Assembly: GCF_036373705.1 (NCBI RefSeq)
Contig: NC_089851.1
Location: 56,617,497-56,681,496, forward strand
Direction: 5' to 3'
Length of the DNA: 64,000 bases
Source of the DNA: Amia ocellicauda
Lineage: Eukaryota > Chordata > Actinopteri > Amiiformes > Amiidae
A program made the position numbers and the translations under genes. How positions within the stretch are numbered: position 1 is the first letter of the stretch; every line of letters starts with the position of its first letter. The notes below the pieces were generated by a model that did not search any database, had not been told where the DNA came from, and worked only from the letters and a program-made list of their open reading frames with translations. Shown here one piece after another: positions 1-12,780 of this stretch.

Positions 1-219
1 CCAATGGTCAGTAGCATAGTAGCATAACAGCAGGTCACGGACCACTGTCAATCAGATGCTTGCCTTGCCATCCATCCATCCATCCATCTATCTATGACTC
101 TCGATATCTAACTCTCTTGCTTGCTATCGCTCCCCCAATGGTCAGTAGCATAGTAGCATAACAGCAGATCACGGACCACTGTCAATCAGATGCTTGCCTT
201 GACGTCCATCCATCCATCC

Positions 220-220
<1 letters not shown>

Positions 221-300
<80 letters not shown>
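221..300. repeat. (TCTA)20 microsatellite inside a monomer
   Basis: Uninterrupted TCTA run of about 20 units. It replaces the usual 4-7 units in a monomer whose core carries the variant TTGACGTCC instead of TTGCCGTCC. Confidence 0.98.
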
Positions 301-301
<1 letters not shown>

Positions 302-867
302 GACTCTCGATATCTAACTCGCTTGTTATCGCTCCCGCAATGGTCAGTAGCATAGTAGCATAACAGCAGTTCACGCACCACTGTCAATCAGGTGCTTGCC
401 TTGCCGTCCATCCATCCATCTATCTATCTATCTATATTTCTATGACTCTCGATATCTAACTCACTTGCTTGCTATCGCTCCCCCAATGGTCAGTAGCATA
501 GTAGCATAACAGCAGATCACGGACCACTGTCAATCAGATGCTTGCCTTGCCGTCCATCCATCCATCCATCTATCTATCTATCTATCTATCTATGACTCTC
601 GATATCGAACTCTCTTGCTTGCTATCGCTCCCCCAATGGTCAGTAGCATAGTAGCATAACAGCAGATCACGGACCACTGTCAATCAGATGCTTGCATTGC
701 CGTCCATCCATCCATCCATCTATCTATCTATCTATCTGTCTATGACTCTCGATATCTAACTCTCTTGCATGCTATCGCTCCCCCAATGGTCAGTAGCATA
801 GTAGCATAACAGCAGATCACGGACCACTGTCAATCAGATGCTTGCCTTGCCATCCATCCATCCATCC

Positions 868-905
<38 letters not shown>

Positions 906-1499
906 GACTCTCGATATCTAACTCGCTTGCTATCGCTCCCCCAATGGTCAGTAGCATAGTAGCATAACAGCAGATCACGGACCACTGTCAATCAGATGCT
1001 TGCCTTGCCGTCCATCCATCCATCTATCTATCTATCTATCTATCCATCCATCTATCTATCTATCTGTCTATGACTCTCGATATCTAACTCTCTTGCTTGC
1101 TATCGCTCCCCCAATGGTCAGTAGCATAGTAGCATAACAGCAGATCACGGACCACTGTCAATCAGATGCTTGCCTTGCCGTCCATCCATCCATCCATCTA
1201 TCTATCTATCTATCTATGAGTCTCGATATCTAACTCTCTTGCTTGCTATCGCTCCCCCAATGGTCAGTAGCATAGTAGCATAACATCAGATCACGGACCA
1301 CTGTCAATCAGATGCTTGCCTTGCCGTCCATCCATTCATCCATCTATCAATCTATCGATCTATGACTCTCGATATCTAACTCTCTTGCTTGCTATCGCTC
1401 CCCCAATGGTCAGTAGCATAGTAGCATAACAGCAGATCACGGACCACTGTCAATCAGATGCTTGCCTTGACGTCCATCCATCCATCCATCTATCTATCA

Positions 1500-1500
<1 letters not shown>

Positions 1501-1573
<73 letters not shown>
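1501..1573. repeat. (TCTA)18 microsatellite inside a monomer
   Basis: Long TCTA run following one TCAA interruption, again in a TTGACGTCC-type monomer. Confidence 0.98.
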
Positions 1574-1855
1574 GACTCTCGATATTTAACTCGCTTGCTA
1601 TCGCTCCCCTTATGGTCAGTAGCATAGTAGCATAACAGCAGGTCACGGACCACTGTCAATCAGATGCTTGCCTTGCCATCCATCCATCCATCCATCTATC
1701 TATCTATCTATCTATCTATGACTCTCGATATCTAACTCTCTTGCTTGCTATCGCTCCCCCAATGGTCAGTAGCATAGTAGCATAACAGCAGATCACGGAC
1801 CACTGTCAATCAGATGCTTGCCTTGACGTCCATCCATCCATCCATCTATCTATCA

Positions 1856-1856
<1 letters not shown>

Positions 1857-1928
<72 letters not shown>
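1857..1928. repeat. (TCTA)18 microsatellite inside a monomer
   Basis: Third long TCTA run of domain A, in a TTGACGTCC-type monomer nearly identical to the one about 360 bp upstream. This suggests local duplication. Confidence 0.98.
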
Positions 1929-1929
<1 letters not shown>

Positions 1930-2491
1930 GACTCTCGATATCTAACTCTCTTGCTTGCTATCGCTCCCCCAATTGTCAGTAGCATAGTAGCATAACAGCA
2001 GATCACGGACCACTGTCAATCAGATGCTTGCCTTGCCATCCATCCATCCATCCATCTATCTATCTATCTGTCTATGACTCTCGATATCTAACTCTCTTGC
2101 TTGCTATCGCTCCCCCAATGGTCAGTAGCATAGTAGCATAACACCAGATCACGGACCACTGTCAATCAGATGCTTGCCTTGCCGTCCATCCATCCATCCA
2201 TCTATCTATCTATCTATCTATGACTCTCGATATCTAACTCACTTGCTTGCTATCGCTCCTCCAATGGTCAGTAGCATAGTAGCATAACAGCAGATCACGG
2301 ACCACTGTCAATCAGATGCTTGCCTTGCCGTCCATCCATCCATCTATCTATCTATCTATCTATGACTCTCGATATCTAACTCTCTTGCTTGCTATCGCTC
2401 CCCCAATGGTCAGTAGCATAGTAGCATAACAGCAGATCACGGACCACTGTCAATCAGATGCTTGCCTTGCCGTCCATCCATCCATCCATCC

Positions 2492-2537
<46 letters not shown>

Positions 2538-4120
2538 GACTCTCGATATCTAACTCTCTTGCTTCCTTTCGCTCCCCCAATGGTCAGTAGCATAGTAGCA
2601 TAACATCAGATCACGGACCACTGTCAATCCGATGCGTGCCTTGCCGTCCATCCATCCATCTATCTATCTATCTATGACTCTCGATATCTAACTCTCTTGC
2701 TTGCTATCGCTCCCCCAATTGTCAGTAGCATTGTAGCATAACATCAGATCACGGACCACTGTCAATCCGATGCGTGCATTGCCGACCATCCATCCATCTA
2801 TCTATCTATCTATGACTCTCGATATCTAACTCTCTTGCTTGCTATCGCTCCCCCAATGGTCAGTAGCATAGTAGCATAACATCAGATCACGGACCACTGT
2901 CAATCAGATGCTTGCCTTGCTGTCCATCCATCCATCGAACTATCTATCTATCTGTCTATGACTCTCGATATCTAACTCTCTTGCTTGCTATCGCTCCCCC
3001 AATGGTCAGTAGCATAGTAGCATAACAGCAGATCACAGACCACTGTCAATCAGATGCTTGCCTTGCCGTCCATCCATCCATCTATCTATCTATCTATCTA
3101 TGACTCTCGATATCTAACTCTCTTGCTTGCTATCGCTCCCCCAATGGTCAGTAGCATAGTAGCATAACAGCAGATCACGGACCACTGTCAATCAGATGCT
3201 TGCCTTGCCGTCCATCCATCCATCCATCTATCTATCTATCTATCTATGACTCTCGATATCTAACTCTCTTGCTTGCTATCGCTCCCCCAATGGTCAGTAG
3301 CATAGTAGCATAACAGCAGATCACGGACCACTGTCAATCAGATGCTTGCCTTGCCGTCCATCCATCCATCTATATATCTATCTATCTATCTATCTATCTA
3401 TGACTCTCGATATCTAACTCTCTTGCTTGCTATCGCTCCCCCAATGGTCAGTAGCATAGTAGCATAACAGTAGATCACGGACCACTGTCAATCAGATGCT
3501 TGCCTTGCCATCCATCCATCCATCCATCTATCTATCTATCTGTCTATGACTCTCGATATCTAACTCTCTTGCTTGCTATCGCTCCCCCAATGGTCAGTAG
3601 CATAGTAGCATAACACCAGATCACGGACCACTGTCAATCAGATGCTTGCCTTGCCGTCCATCCATCCATCCATCTATCTATCTAACTATCTATGACTCTC
3701 GATATCTAACTCTCTTGCTTGCTATCGCTCCCCCAATGGTCAGTAGCATAGTAGCATAACAGCAGATCACGGACCACTGTCAATCAGATGCTTGCCTTGC
3801 CGTCCATCCATCCATCCATCTATCTATCTATCTATCTATCTATGACTCTCGATATCTAACTCTCTTGCTTGCTATCGCTACCCCAATGGTCAGTAGCATA
3901 GTAGCATAACAGCAGATCACGGACCACTGTCAATCAGATGCTTGCCTTGCCGTCCATCCATCCATCCATCTATCTATCTATCTATCTATCTATGACTCTC
4001 GATATCTAACTCTCTTGCTTGCTATCGCTCCCCCAATGGTCAGTAGCATAGTAGCATAACAGCAGATCACGGACCACTGTCAATCAGATGCTTGCCTTGC
4101 CGTCCATCCATCCATCTATA

Positions 4121-4151
<31 letters not shown>

Positions 4152-5334
4152 GACTCTCGATATCTAACTCTCTTGCTTGCTATCGCTCCCCCAATGGTCA
4201 GTAGCATAGTAGCATAACAGCAGATCACGGACCACTGTCAATCAGATGCTTGCCTTGCCGTCCATCCATCCATCCATCTATCTATCTATCTATCTATGAC
4301 TCTCGATATCTAACTCACTTGCTTGCTATCGCTCCCCCAATGGTCAGTAGCATTGTAGCATAACAGCAGTTTACAGACCACTGTCAATCAGATGCTTGCC
4401 TTGCCGTCCATCCATCCATCCATCTATCTATCTAACTATCTATGACTCTCGATATCTAACTCTCTTACTTGCTATCGCTCCCCCAATGGTCAGTAGCATA
4501 GTAGCATAACAGCAGATCACGGACCACTGTCAATCAGATGCTTGCCTTGCCGTCCATCCATCCATCCATCTATCTATCTATCTATCTATCTATGACTCTC
4601 GATATCTAACTCTCTTGCTTGCTATCGCTCCCCCAATGGTCAGTAGCATAGTAGCATAACAGCAGATCACGGACCACTGTCAATCAGATGCTTGCCTTGC
4701 CGTCCATCCATCCATCTATCTATCTATCTATCTATGACTCTCGATATCTAACTCTCTTGCTTCCTATCGCTCCCCCAATGGTCAGTAGCATAGTAGCATA
4801 ACAGCAGATCACGGACCACTGTCAATCAGATGCTTGCCTTGCCGTCCATCCATCCATCCATCTATCTATCTATCTATCTATGACTCTCGATATCTAACTC
4901 GCTTGCTATCGCTCCCCCAATGGTCAGTAGCATAGTAGCATAACAGCAGATCATGCACCACTGTCAATCAGGTGCTTGCCTTGCCGTCCATCCATCCATC
5001 TATCTATCTATCTATCCATCCATCTATCTATCTATCTGTCTATGACTCTCGATATCTAACTCTCTTGCTTGCTATCGCTCCCCCAATGGTCAGTAGCATA
5101 GTAGCATAACAGCAGATCACGGACCACTGTCAATCAGATGCTTGCCTTGCCGTCCATCCATCCATCTATCTATCTATCTATCAATGACTCTCGATATCTA
5201 ACTCTCTTGCTTGCTATCGCTCCCCCAATGGTCACGTATGTTGCATTCAACGACAAAGAAAATCGTGTGCTGGAAATGATTTTTGGCAACTGTGAAGGAA
5301 CTGCACAACTGCAGCAACCAGAACACCTCTGTCT

Positions 5335-5408
5335 GTCTCTGTGGCGCAATCGGTCAGCGCGTTTGGCTGTTAACCAAAAGGATGGTGGTTTGAATCCACC
5401 CAGGGACG
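5335..5408 (+). tRNA. tRNA-Asn(GTT), cassette 1
   Basis: A 74-nt cloverleaf. The acceptor stem GTCTCTG pairs with CAGGGAC (one T-G wobble) and the discriminator is G. The D stem is GCGC/GCGC. The anticodon stem TTTGG/CCAAA is fully paired around loop CTGTTAA, so the anticodon is GTT. The T stem is GGTGG/CCACC. There is no intron and no encoded CCA, as expected for a eukaryotic gene. TTTT at 5415-5418 is a good Pol III terminator. One oddity: the T-loop reads TTTGAAT, so the near-universal C56 is T, which changes the internal B box (GGTTTGAATCC) and would weaken the G19-C56 contact. It may be functional or an early pseudogene. Confidence 0.88.
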
Positions 5409-5572
5409 GCCCACTTTTCCCCCCGCCCCTTGTTATTGTTTCTACTTCTGGCGGACAGCTTGCCAGACTGTGGCTACAGTAACCTTAAGCTGCTTGCTGT
5501 GGACGGCCATCTTGCAAAAATGTATTGAGCGTTTAGAAACTTCCTTTCCATTGCCTAGGCCAACATAAACCA

Positions 5573-5646
5573 AGGCACTGCTGGGAGTCAAACCCAGGGT
5601 TTCCTGTTTACAAGACAGGCACTTTGACCAACTAAGCCACGGTGCC
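5573..5646 (-). tRNA. tRNA-Thr(TGT), cassette 1
   Basis: A 74-nt cloverleaf on the minus strand. The A box TGGCTTAGTTGG is perfect. The anticodon loop CTTGTAA sits on stem CCTGT/ACAGG, giving anticodon TGT (threonine). The T stem is CTGGG/CCCAG. The acceptor GGCACCG against CAGTGCC leaves a C6-A67 mismatch, shared by all four TGT copies in the window. This copy also has T at position 56 in the T-loop, unlike the copies at 46345 and 48591. No T4 run lies close downstream; the first T run is about 50 nt away. The body closely resembles the tRNA-Thr(AGT) gene of the same cassette. Confidence 0.85.
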
Positions 5647-5688
5647 AGGACTCTCCCATTCCCCAGTGCCTACACTCAGGCGTAAGGC

Positions 5689-5690
<2 letters not shown>

Positions 5691-5719
<29 letters not shown>

Positions 5720-5779
5720 CAAAACAAAACAAAACAAAACAAAACAAAACAAAACAAAACAAAACAAAACAAAACAAAA
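5691..5779. repeat. (AAAAC)n microsatellite
   Basis: About 17 units of AAAAC, sitting just upstream of the minus-strand tRNA-Thr(TGT). Length differs between cassettes (about 17, 21 and 8 units), as expected for a slipping microsatellite. Confidence 0.98.
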
Positions 5780-6065
5780 TCTGGATGCAGGCTGCAACAA
5801 AGGAAGCACACAGAGGTGAAAACGTAAGGTTGACGGGAGCAACAAGCTCCCTGTTGCGACTGTCCAGGGGCGGCAATGGGAATTGGACGTTGGCCGTAGC
5901 GCGTGTCCTTTGGGTTCTGGTTCTTCTTTACAAACCGGCGTCTGTCCAGTTGGCTTTCCGGTTCATTACGTCCTCTGATGGCTTTACGATAAGCCTATCT
6001 TGCTAAAACTGATGGTCGACAAAGCGGAAGCACAAGCTTCGCAAGGAGCACAGAAAGCCCGCCTA
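5780..6065. other. Conserved intergenic spacer between the two tRNA-Thr genes
   Basis: A 286-bp sequence of higher GC than the satellite, repeated almost exactly at 46571-46857 and 47020-47305. I see no RNA gene or credible protein in it. A 73-codon ORF is present in all three copies, but this follows from their near identity and is not evidence of coding. The end next to tRNA-Thr(AGT) provides that gene's 3' flank, with TTTT on the minus strand near 6005-6008. Confidence 0.7.
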
Positions 6066-6139
6066 AGGCACCGCTGGGATTTGAACCCAGGACCTCCTGT
6101 TTACTAGACAGGCGCTTTAACCAACTAAGCCACGGCGCC
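6066..6139 (-). tRNA. tRNA-Thr(AGT), cassette 1
   Basis: A 74-nt cloverleaf on the minus strand that closely matches vertebrate tRNA-Thr(AGT). Acceptor GGCGCCG/CGGTGCC has one G-T wobble. A box TGGCTTAGTTGG and B box GGTTCAAATCC both fit consensus. The anticodon loop CTAGTAA on stem CCTGT/ACAGG gives anticodon AGT, read as IGT after A34 deamination. The T stem CTGGG/CCCAG is complete. No intron, no encoded CCA. This is the best preserved tRNA type of the cassette and probably expressible. Confidence 0.93.
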
Positions 6140-7635
6140 AAATCTGCCTGTGCTGCTGCTGATAGTAGAATAACAGCAGATCACGGACCGCTGTCAATCA
6201 GGTTCTTGCCTTGCCGTCCATCCATCCATCCATCTATCTATGACTCTCAATATCTAACTCTCTTGCTTGCTATCGCTCCCCCAATGGTCAGTAGCATAGT
6301 AGCATAACAGCAGATCACGGACCACTGTCAATCAGATGCTTGCCTTGCCGTCCATCCATCCATCTATCTATCTATCTATCTATGACTCTTGATATCTAAC
6401 TCTCTTGCTTGCTATCGCTCCCCCAATGGTCAGTAGCATTGTAGCATAACAGCAGATCACGGACCACTGTCAATCAGATGCTTGCCTTGCCGTCCATCCA
6501 TCCATCTATCTATCTATCTATCTATGACTCTTGATATCTAACTCTCTTGCTTGCTATCGCTCCCCCAATGGTCAGTAGCATTGTAGCATAACAGCAGATC
6601 ACGGACCGCTGTCAATCAGGTTCTTGCCTTGCCGTCCATCCATCCATCCATCTATCTATGACTCTCAATATCTAACTCTCTTGCTTGCTATCGCTCCCCC
6701 AATGGTCAGTAGCAAAGTAGCATAACAGCAGATCACGGACCACTGTCAATCAGATGCTTGCCTTGCCGTCCATCCATCCATCCATCTATCTATCTATCTA
6801 TGACTCTTGACATCTAACTCTCTTGCTTGCTATCGCTCCCCCAATGGTCAGTAGCAAAGTAGCATAACAGCAGATCACGGACCACTGTCAATCAGATGCT
6901 TGCCTTGCCGTCCATCCATCCACCCATCCATCTACCTATCTATGACTCTTGATATCTAACTCTCTTGCTTGCTATCGCTCCCCCAATGGTCAGTAGCATA
7001 GTAGCATAACAGCAGATCACGGAACACTGTCAATCAGATGCTTGCCTTGCCGTCCATCCATCCATCCATCTATCTATCTATCTATGACTCTTGATATCTA
7101 ACTCTCTTGCTTGATATCGCTCCCCCAATGGTCAGTAGCATAGTAGCATAACAGCAGATCACGGACCACTGTCAATCAGATGCTTTCCTTGCCGTCCATC
7201 CATCCATCTATCTATCTATCTATCTATGACTCTTGATATCTAACTCTCTTGCTTGCTATCGCTCCCCCAATGGTCAGTAGCATTGCAGCATAACAGCAGA
7301 TCACGGACCACTGTCACTCAGATGCTTGCCTTGCCGTCCATCCATCCATCCATCTATCTATCTATCTATCTATCAATGACTCTCGATATCTAACTCTCTT
7401 GCTTGCTATCGCTCCCCCAATGGTCAGTAGCATAGTAGCATAACAGCAGATCACGGACCACTGTCAATCAGATGCTTGCCTTGCCGTCCATCCATCCATC
7501 TATCTATCTATCTATCTATGACTCTTGATATCTAACTCTCTTGCTTGCTATCGCTCCCCCAATGGTCAGTAGCATTGTAGCATAACAGCAGATCACGGAC
7601 CAATGTCAATCAGATGCTTGCCTTGCCGTCCATCC

Positions 7636-7636
<1 letters not shown>

Positions 7637-7688
<52 letters not shown>
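7637..7688. repeat. (TCTA)13 in a CCAATGTC-type monomer
   Basis: Uninterrupted TCTA run after only two TCCA units, in the monomer class marked by CATTGTAGC and ACCAATGTC. Confidence 0.97.
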
Positions 7689-7689
<1 letters not shown>

Positions 7690-9099
7690 GACTCTCGATA
7701 TCTAACTCTCTTGCTTGCTATCGCTCCCCCAATGGTCAGTAGCATAGTAGCATAACAGCAGATCACGGACCACTGTCAATCAGATGCTTGCCTTGCCGTC
7801 CATCCATCCATCCATCTATCTATCAATCTATCAATGACTCTCGATATCTAACTCTCTTACTTGCTATCGCTCCCCCAATGGTCAGTAGCATAGTAGCATA
7901 ACAGCAGATCACGGACCACTGTCAATCAGATGCTTGCCTTGCCGTCCATCCATCCATCCATCTATCTATCTATCTATCAATGACTCTCGATATCTAACTC
8001 TCTTACTTGCTATCGCTCCCCCAATGGTCAGTAGCATAGTAGCATAACAGCAGATCACGGACCACTGTCAATCAGATGCTTGCCTTGCCGTCCATCCATC
8101 CATCTATCTATCTATCTATCTATGACTCTTGATATCTAACTCTCTTGCTTGCTATCGCTCCCCCAATGGTCAGTAGCATAGTAGCATAACAGCAGATCAC
8201 GGACCACTGTCAATCAGATGCTTGCCTTGCCGTCCATCCATCCATCTATCTATCTATCTATCTATGACTCTTGATATCTAACTCTCTTGCTTGCTATCGC
8301 TCCCCCAATGGTCAGTAGCATTGCAGCATAACAGCAGATCACGGACCACTGTCAATCAGATGCTTGCCTTGCCGTCCATCCATCCATCTATCTATCTATC
8401 TATCTATGACTCTCGATATCTAACTCTCTTGCTTGCTATCGCTCCCCCAATGGTCAGTAGCATAGTAGCATAACAGCAGATCACGGACCACTGTCAATCA
8501 GATGCTTGCCTTGCCGTCCATCCATCCATCCATCTATCTATCTATCTATCAATGACTCTCGATATCTAACTCTCTTACGTGCTATCGCTCCCCCAATGGT
8601 CAGTAGCATAGTAGCATAACAGCAGATCACGGACCACTGTCAATCAGATGCTTGCCTTGCCGTCCATCCATCCATCTATCTATCTATCTATCTATGACTC
8701 TTGATATCTAACTCTCTTGCTTGCTATCGCTCCCCCAATGGTCAGTAGCATAGTAGCATAACAGCAGATCACGGACCACTGTCACTCAGATGCTTGCCTT
8801 GCCGTCCATCCATCCATCCATCTATCTATCTATCTATCAATGACTCTCGATATCTAACTCTCTTGCTTGCTATCGCTCCCCCAATGGTCAGTAGCATAGT
8901 AGCATAACAGCAGATCACGGACCACTGTCAATCAGATGCTTGCCTTGCCGTCCATCCATCCATCTATCTATCTATCTATCTATGACTCTTGATATCTAAC
9001 TCTCTTGCTTGCTATCGCTCCCCCAATGGTCAGTAGCATTGTAGCATAACAGCAGATCACGGACCAATGTCAATCAGATGCTTGCCTTGCCGTCCATCC

Positions 9100-9100
<1 letters not shown>

Positions 9101-9156
<56 letters not shown>
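9101..9156. repeat. (TCTA)14 in a CCAATGTC-type monomer
   Basis: Same monomer class as the 7.6-kb expansion; the run is pure TCTA. Confidence 0.97.
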
Positions 9157-9157
<1 letters not shown>

Positions 9158-12100
9158 GACTCTCGATATCTAACTCTCTTGCTTGCTATCGCTCCCCCAA
9201 TGGTCAGTAGCATAGTAGCATAACAGCAGATCACGGACCACTGTCAATCAGATGCTTGCCTTGCCGTCCATCCATCCATCCATCTATCTATCTATCTATC
9301 TATGACTCTTGATATCTAACTCTCTTGCTTGCTATCGCTCCCCCAATGGTCAGTAGCATAGTAGCATAACAGCAGATCACGGACCACTGTCAGTCAGATG
9401 CTTGCCTTGCCGTCCATCCATCCATCCATCTATCTATCTATCTATCAATGACTCTCGATATCTAACTCTCTTGCTTGCTATCGCTCCCCCAATGGTCAGT
9501 AGCATAGTAGCATAACAGCAGATCACGGACCACTGTCAATCAGATGCTTGCCTTGCCGTCCATCCATCCATCTATCTATCTATCTATCTATGACTCTTGA
9601 TATCTAACTCTCTTACTTGCTATCGCTCCCCCAATGGTCAGTAGCATAGTAGCATAACAGCAGATCACGGACCACTGTCAATCAGATGCTTGCCTTGCCG
9701 TCCATCCATCCATCTATCTATCTATCTATCTATGACTCTTGATATCTAACTCTCTTAATTGCTATCGCTCCCCCAATGGTCAGTAGCATTGTAGCATAAC
9801 AGCAGATCACGGACCAATGTCAATCAGATGCTTGCCTTGCCGTCCATCCATCCATCCATCTATCTATCAATCTATCAATGACTCTCGATATCTAACTCTC
9901 TTACTTGCTATCGCTCCCCCAATGGTCAGTAGCATAGTAGCATAACAGCAGATCACGGACCACTGTCAATCAGATGCTTGCCTTGCCGTCCATCCATCCA
10001 TCCATCTATCTATCTATCTATCAATGACTCTCGATATCTAACTCTCTTACTTGCTATCGCTCCCCCAATGGTCAGTAGCATAGTAGCATAACAGCAGATC
10101 ACGGACCACTGTCAATCAGATGCTTGCCTTGCCGTCCATCCATCCATCCATCTATCTATCTATCTATCAATGACTCTCGATATCTAACTCTCTTACGTGC
10201 TATCGCTCCCCCAATGGTCAGTAGCATAGTAGCATAACAGCAGATCACGGACCACTGTCAATCAGATGCTTGCCTTGCCGTCCATCCATCCATCTATCTA
10301 TCTATCTATCTATGACTCTTGATATCTAACTCTCTTGCTTGCTATCGCTCCCCCAATGGTCAGTAGCATAGTAGCATAACAGCAGATCACGGACCACTGT
10401 CACTCAGATGCTTGCCTTGCCGTCCATCCATCCATCCATCTATCTATCTATCTATCAATGACTCTCGATATCTAACTCTCTTGCTTGCTTTCGCTCCCCC
10501 AATGGTCAGTAGCATAGTAGCATAACAGCAGATCACGGACCACTGTCAATCAGATGCTTGCCTTGCCGTCCATCCATCCATCTATCTATCTATCTATCTA
10601 TGACTCTTGATATCTAACTCTCTTGCTTGCTATCGCTCCCCCAATGGTCAGTAGCATTGTAGCATAACAGCAGATCACGGACCAATGTCAATCAGATGCT
10701 TGCCTTGCCGTCCATCCATCTATCTATCTATCTATCTATCTATCTATGACTCTCGATATCTAACTCTCTTGCTTGCTATCGCTCCCCCAATGGTCAGTAG
10801 CATAGTAGCATAACAGCAGATCACGGACCACTGTCAATCAGATGCTTGCCTTGCCGTCCATCCATCCATCCATCTATCTATCAATCTATCAATGACTCTC
10901 GATATCTAACTCTCTTACTTGCTATCGCTCCCCCAATGGTCAGTAGCATAGTAGCATAACAGCAGATCACGGACCACTGTCAATCAGATGCTTGCCTTGC
11001 CGTCCATCCATCCATCCATCTATCTATCTATCTATCAATGACTCTCGATATCTAACTCTCTTACTTGCTATCGCTCCCCCAATGGTCAGTAGCATAGTAG
11101 CATAACAGCAGATCACGGACCACTGTCAATCAGATGCTTGCCTTGCCGTCCATCCATCCATCTATCTATCTATCTATCTATGACTCTTGATATCTAACTC
11201 TCTTGCTTGCTATCGCTCCCCCAATGGTCAGTAGCATAGTAGCATAACAGCAGATCACGGACCACTGTCAATCAGATGCTTGCCTTGCCGTCCATCCATC
11301 CATCTATCTATCTATCTATCTATGACTCTTGATATCTAACTCTCTTGCTTGCTATCGCTCCCCCAATGGTCAGTAGCATTGCAGCATAACAGCAGATCAC
11401 GGACCACTGTCAATCAGATGCTTGCCTTGCCGTCCATCCATCCATCTATCTATCTATCTATCTATGACTCTCGATATCTAACTCTCTTGCTTGCTATCGC
11501 TCCCCCAATGGTCAGTAGCATAGTAGCATAACAGCAGATCACGGACCACTGTCAATCAGATGCTTGCCTTGCCGTCCATCCATCCATCCATCTATCTATC
11601 TATCTATGACTCTTGATATCTAACTCTCTTGCTTGCTATCGCTCCCCCAATGGTCAGTAGCATAGTAGCATAACAGCAGATCACGGACCACTGTCACTCA
11701 GATGCTTGCCTTGCCGTCCATCCATCCATCCATCTATCTATCTATCTATCAATGACTCTCGATATCTAACTCTCTTGCTTGCTATCGCTCCCCCAATGGT
11801 CAGTAGCATAGTAGCATAACAGCAGATCACGGACCACTGTCAATCAGATGCTTGCCTTGCCGTCCATCCATCCATCTATCTATCTATCTATCTATGACTC
11901 TTGATATCTAACTCTCTTGCTTGCTATCGCTCCCCCAATGGTCAGTAGCATTGTAGCATAACAGCAGATCACGGACCAATGTCAATCAGATGCTTGCCTT
12001 GCCGTCCATCCATCTATCTATCTATCTATCTATCTATCTATGACTCTCGATATCTAACTCTCTTGCTTGCTATCGCTCCCCCAATGGTCAGTAGCATAGT

Positions 12101-12780
12101 AGCATAACAGCAGATCACGGACCACTGTCAATCAGATGCTTGCCTTGCCGTCCATCCATCCATCCATCTATCTATCAATCTATCAATGACTCTCGATATC
12201 TAACTCTCTTACTTGCTATCGCTCCCCCAATGGTCAGTAGCATAGTAGCATAACAGCAGATCACGGACCACTGTCAATCAGATGCTTGCCTTGCCGTCCA
12301 TCCATCCATCCATCTATCTATCTATCTATCAATGACTCTCGATATCTAACTCTCTTACTTGCTATCGCTCCCCCAATGGTCAGTAGCATAGTAGCATAAC
12401 AGCAGATCACGGACCACTGTCAATCAGATGCTTGCCTTGCCGTCCATCCATCCATCTATCTATCTATCTATCTATGACTCTTGATATCTAACTCTCTTGC
12501 TTGCTATCGCTCCCCCAATGGTCAGTAGCATAGTAGCATAACAGCAGATCACGGACCACTGTCACTCAGATGCTTGCCTTGCCGTCCATCCATCCATCCA
12601 TCTATCTATCTATCTATCAATGACTCTCGATATCTAACTCTCTTGCTTGCTATCGCTCCCCCAATGGTCAGTAGCATAGTAGCATAACAGCAGATCACGG
12701 ACCACTGTCAATCAGATGCTTGCCTTGCCGTCCATCCATCCATCTATCTATCTATCTATCTATGACTCTTGATATCTAAC

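Larger units (their letters stand above)
1..5234. repeat. Satellite array, domain A (about 36 monomers)
   Basis: Head-to-tail monomers of about 138-150 bp (longer where the microsatellite expands). Each has a core running from CCAATGGTCAGTAGC through ATCACGGACCACTGTCAATC to CTTGCCTTGCCGTCC, then (TCCA)2-4(TCTA)n, then TGACTCTCGATATCTAAC. The array enters from the left edge, so its start is not seen. In this domain every monomer reads CTCTCGATATC or a near variant; the CTCTTGATATC type seen further right is absent. Monomers here are more divergent from each other than in the next domain (for example CCGATGCGTGCC around 2.63 and 2.77 kb) and show no strict higher-order period. I see no gene. 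Short apparent ORFs are translations of the repeat. Confidence 0.97.
5235..6160. other. tRNA cassette 1 embedded in the satellite
   Basis: A 926-bp non-satellite block starts directly after the satellite core CCAATGGTCA and returns to satellite at GATAGTAGAATAACAGC, which aligns with the core immediately after that break. Order: leader of about 100 bp, tRNA-Asn (+), 164-bp spacer, tRNA-Thr(TGT) (-), (AAAAC)n, conserved spacer of about 290 bp, tRNA-Thr(AGT) (-), short exit sequence. Two related blocks lie at the right end of the array. Confidence 0.93.

Noticed and set aside
5588-5876. ORFs encoding FCFVLF or KTKQN repeats on both strands (also near 46.4-47.1 kb)
   Set aside because: Pure translations of the (AAAAC)n microsatellite, running into the tRNA-Thr gene.
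5780-6006. Conserved 73-codon ORF in the tRNA spacer, present in three copies
   Set aside because: The spacers are nearly identical at the DNA level, so the shared frame is uninformative. No start context or protein-like features are seen.
5235-6160. tRNA-derived SINE instead of tRNA genes
   Set aside because: Each unit is a full-length 74-nt cloverleaf with a paired acceptor stem ending at the gene border, three different tRNAs occur in both orientations, and no SINE body or tail is attached to them.
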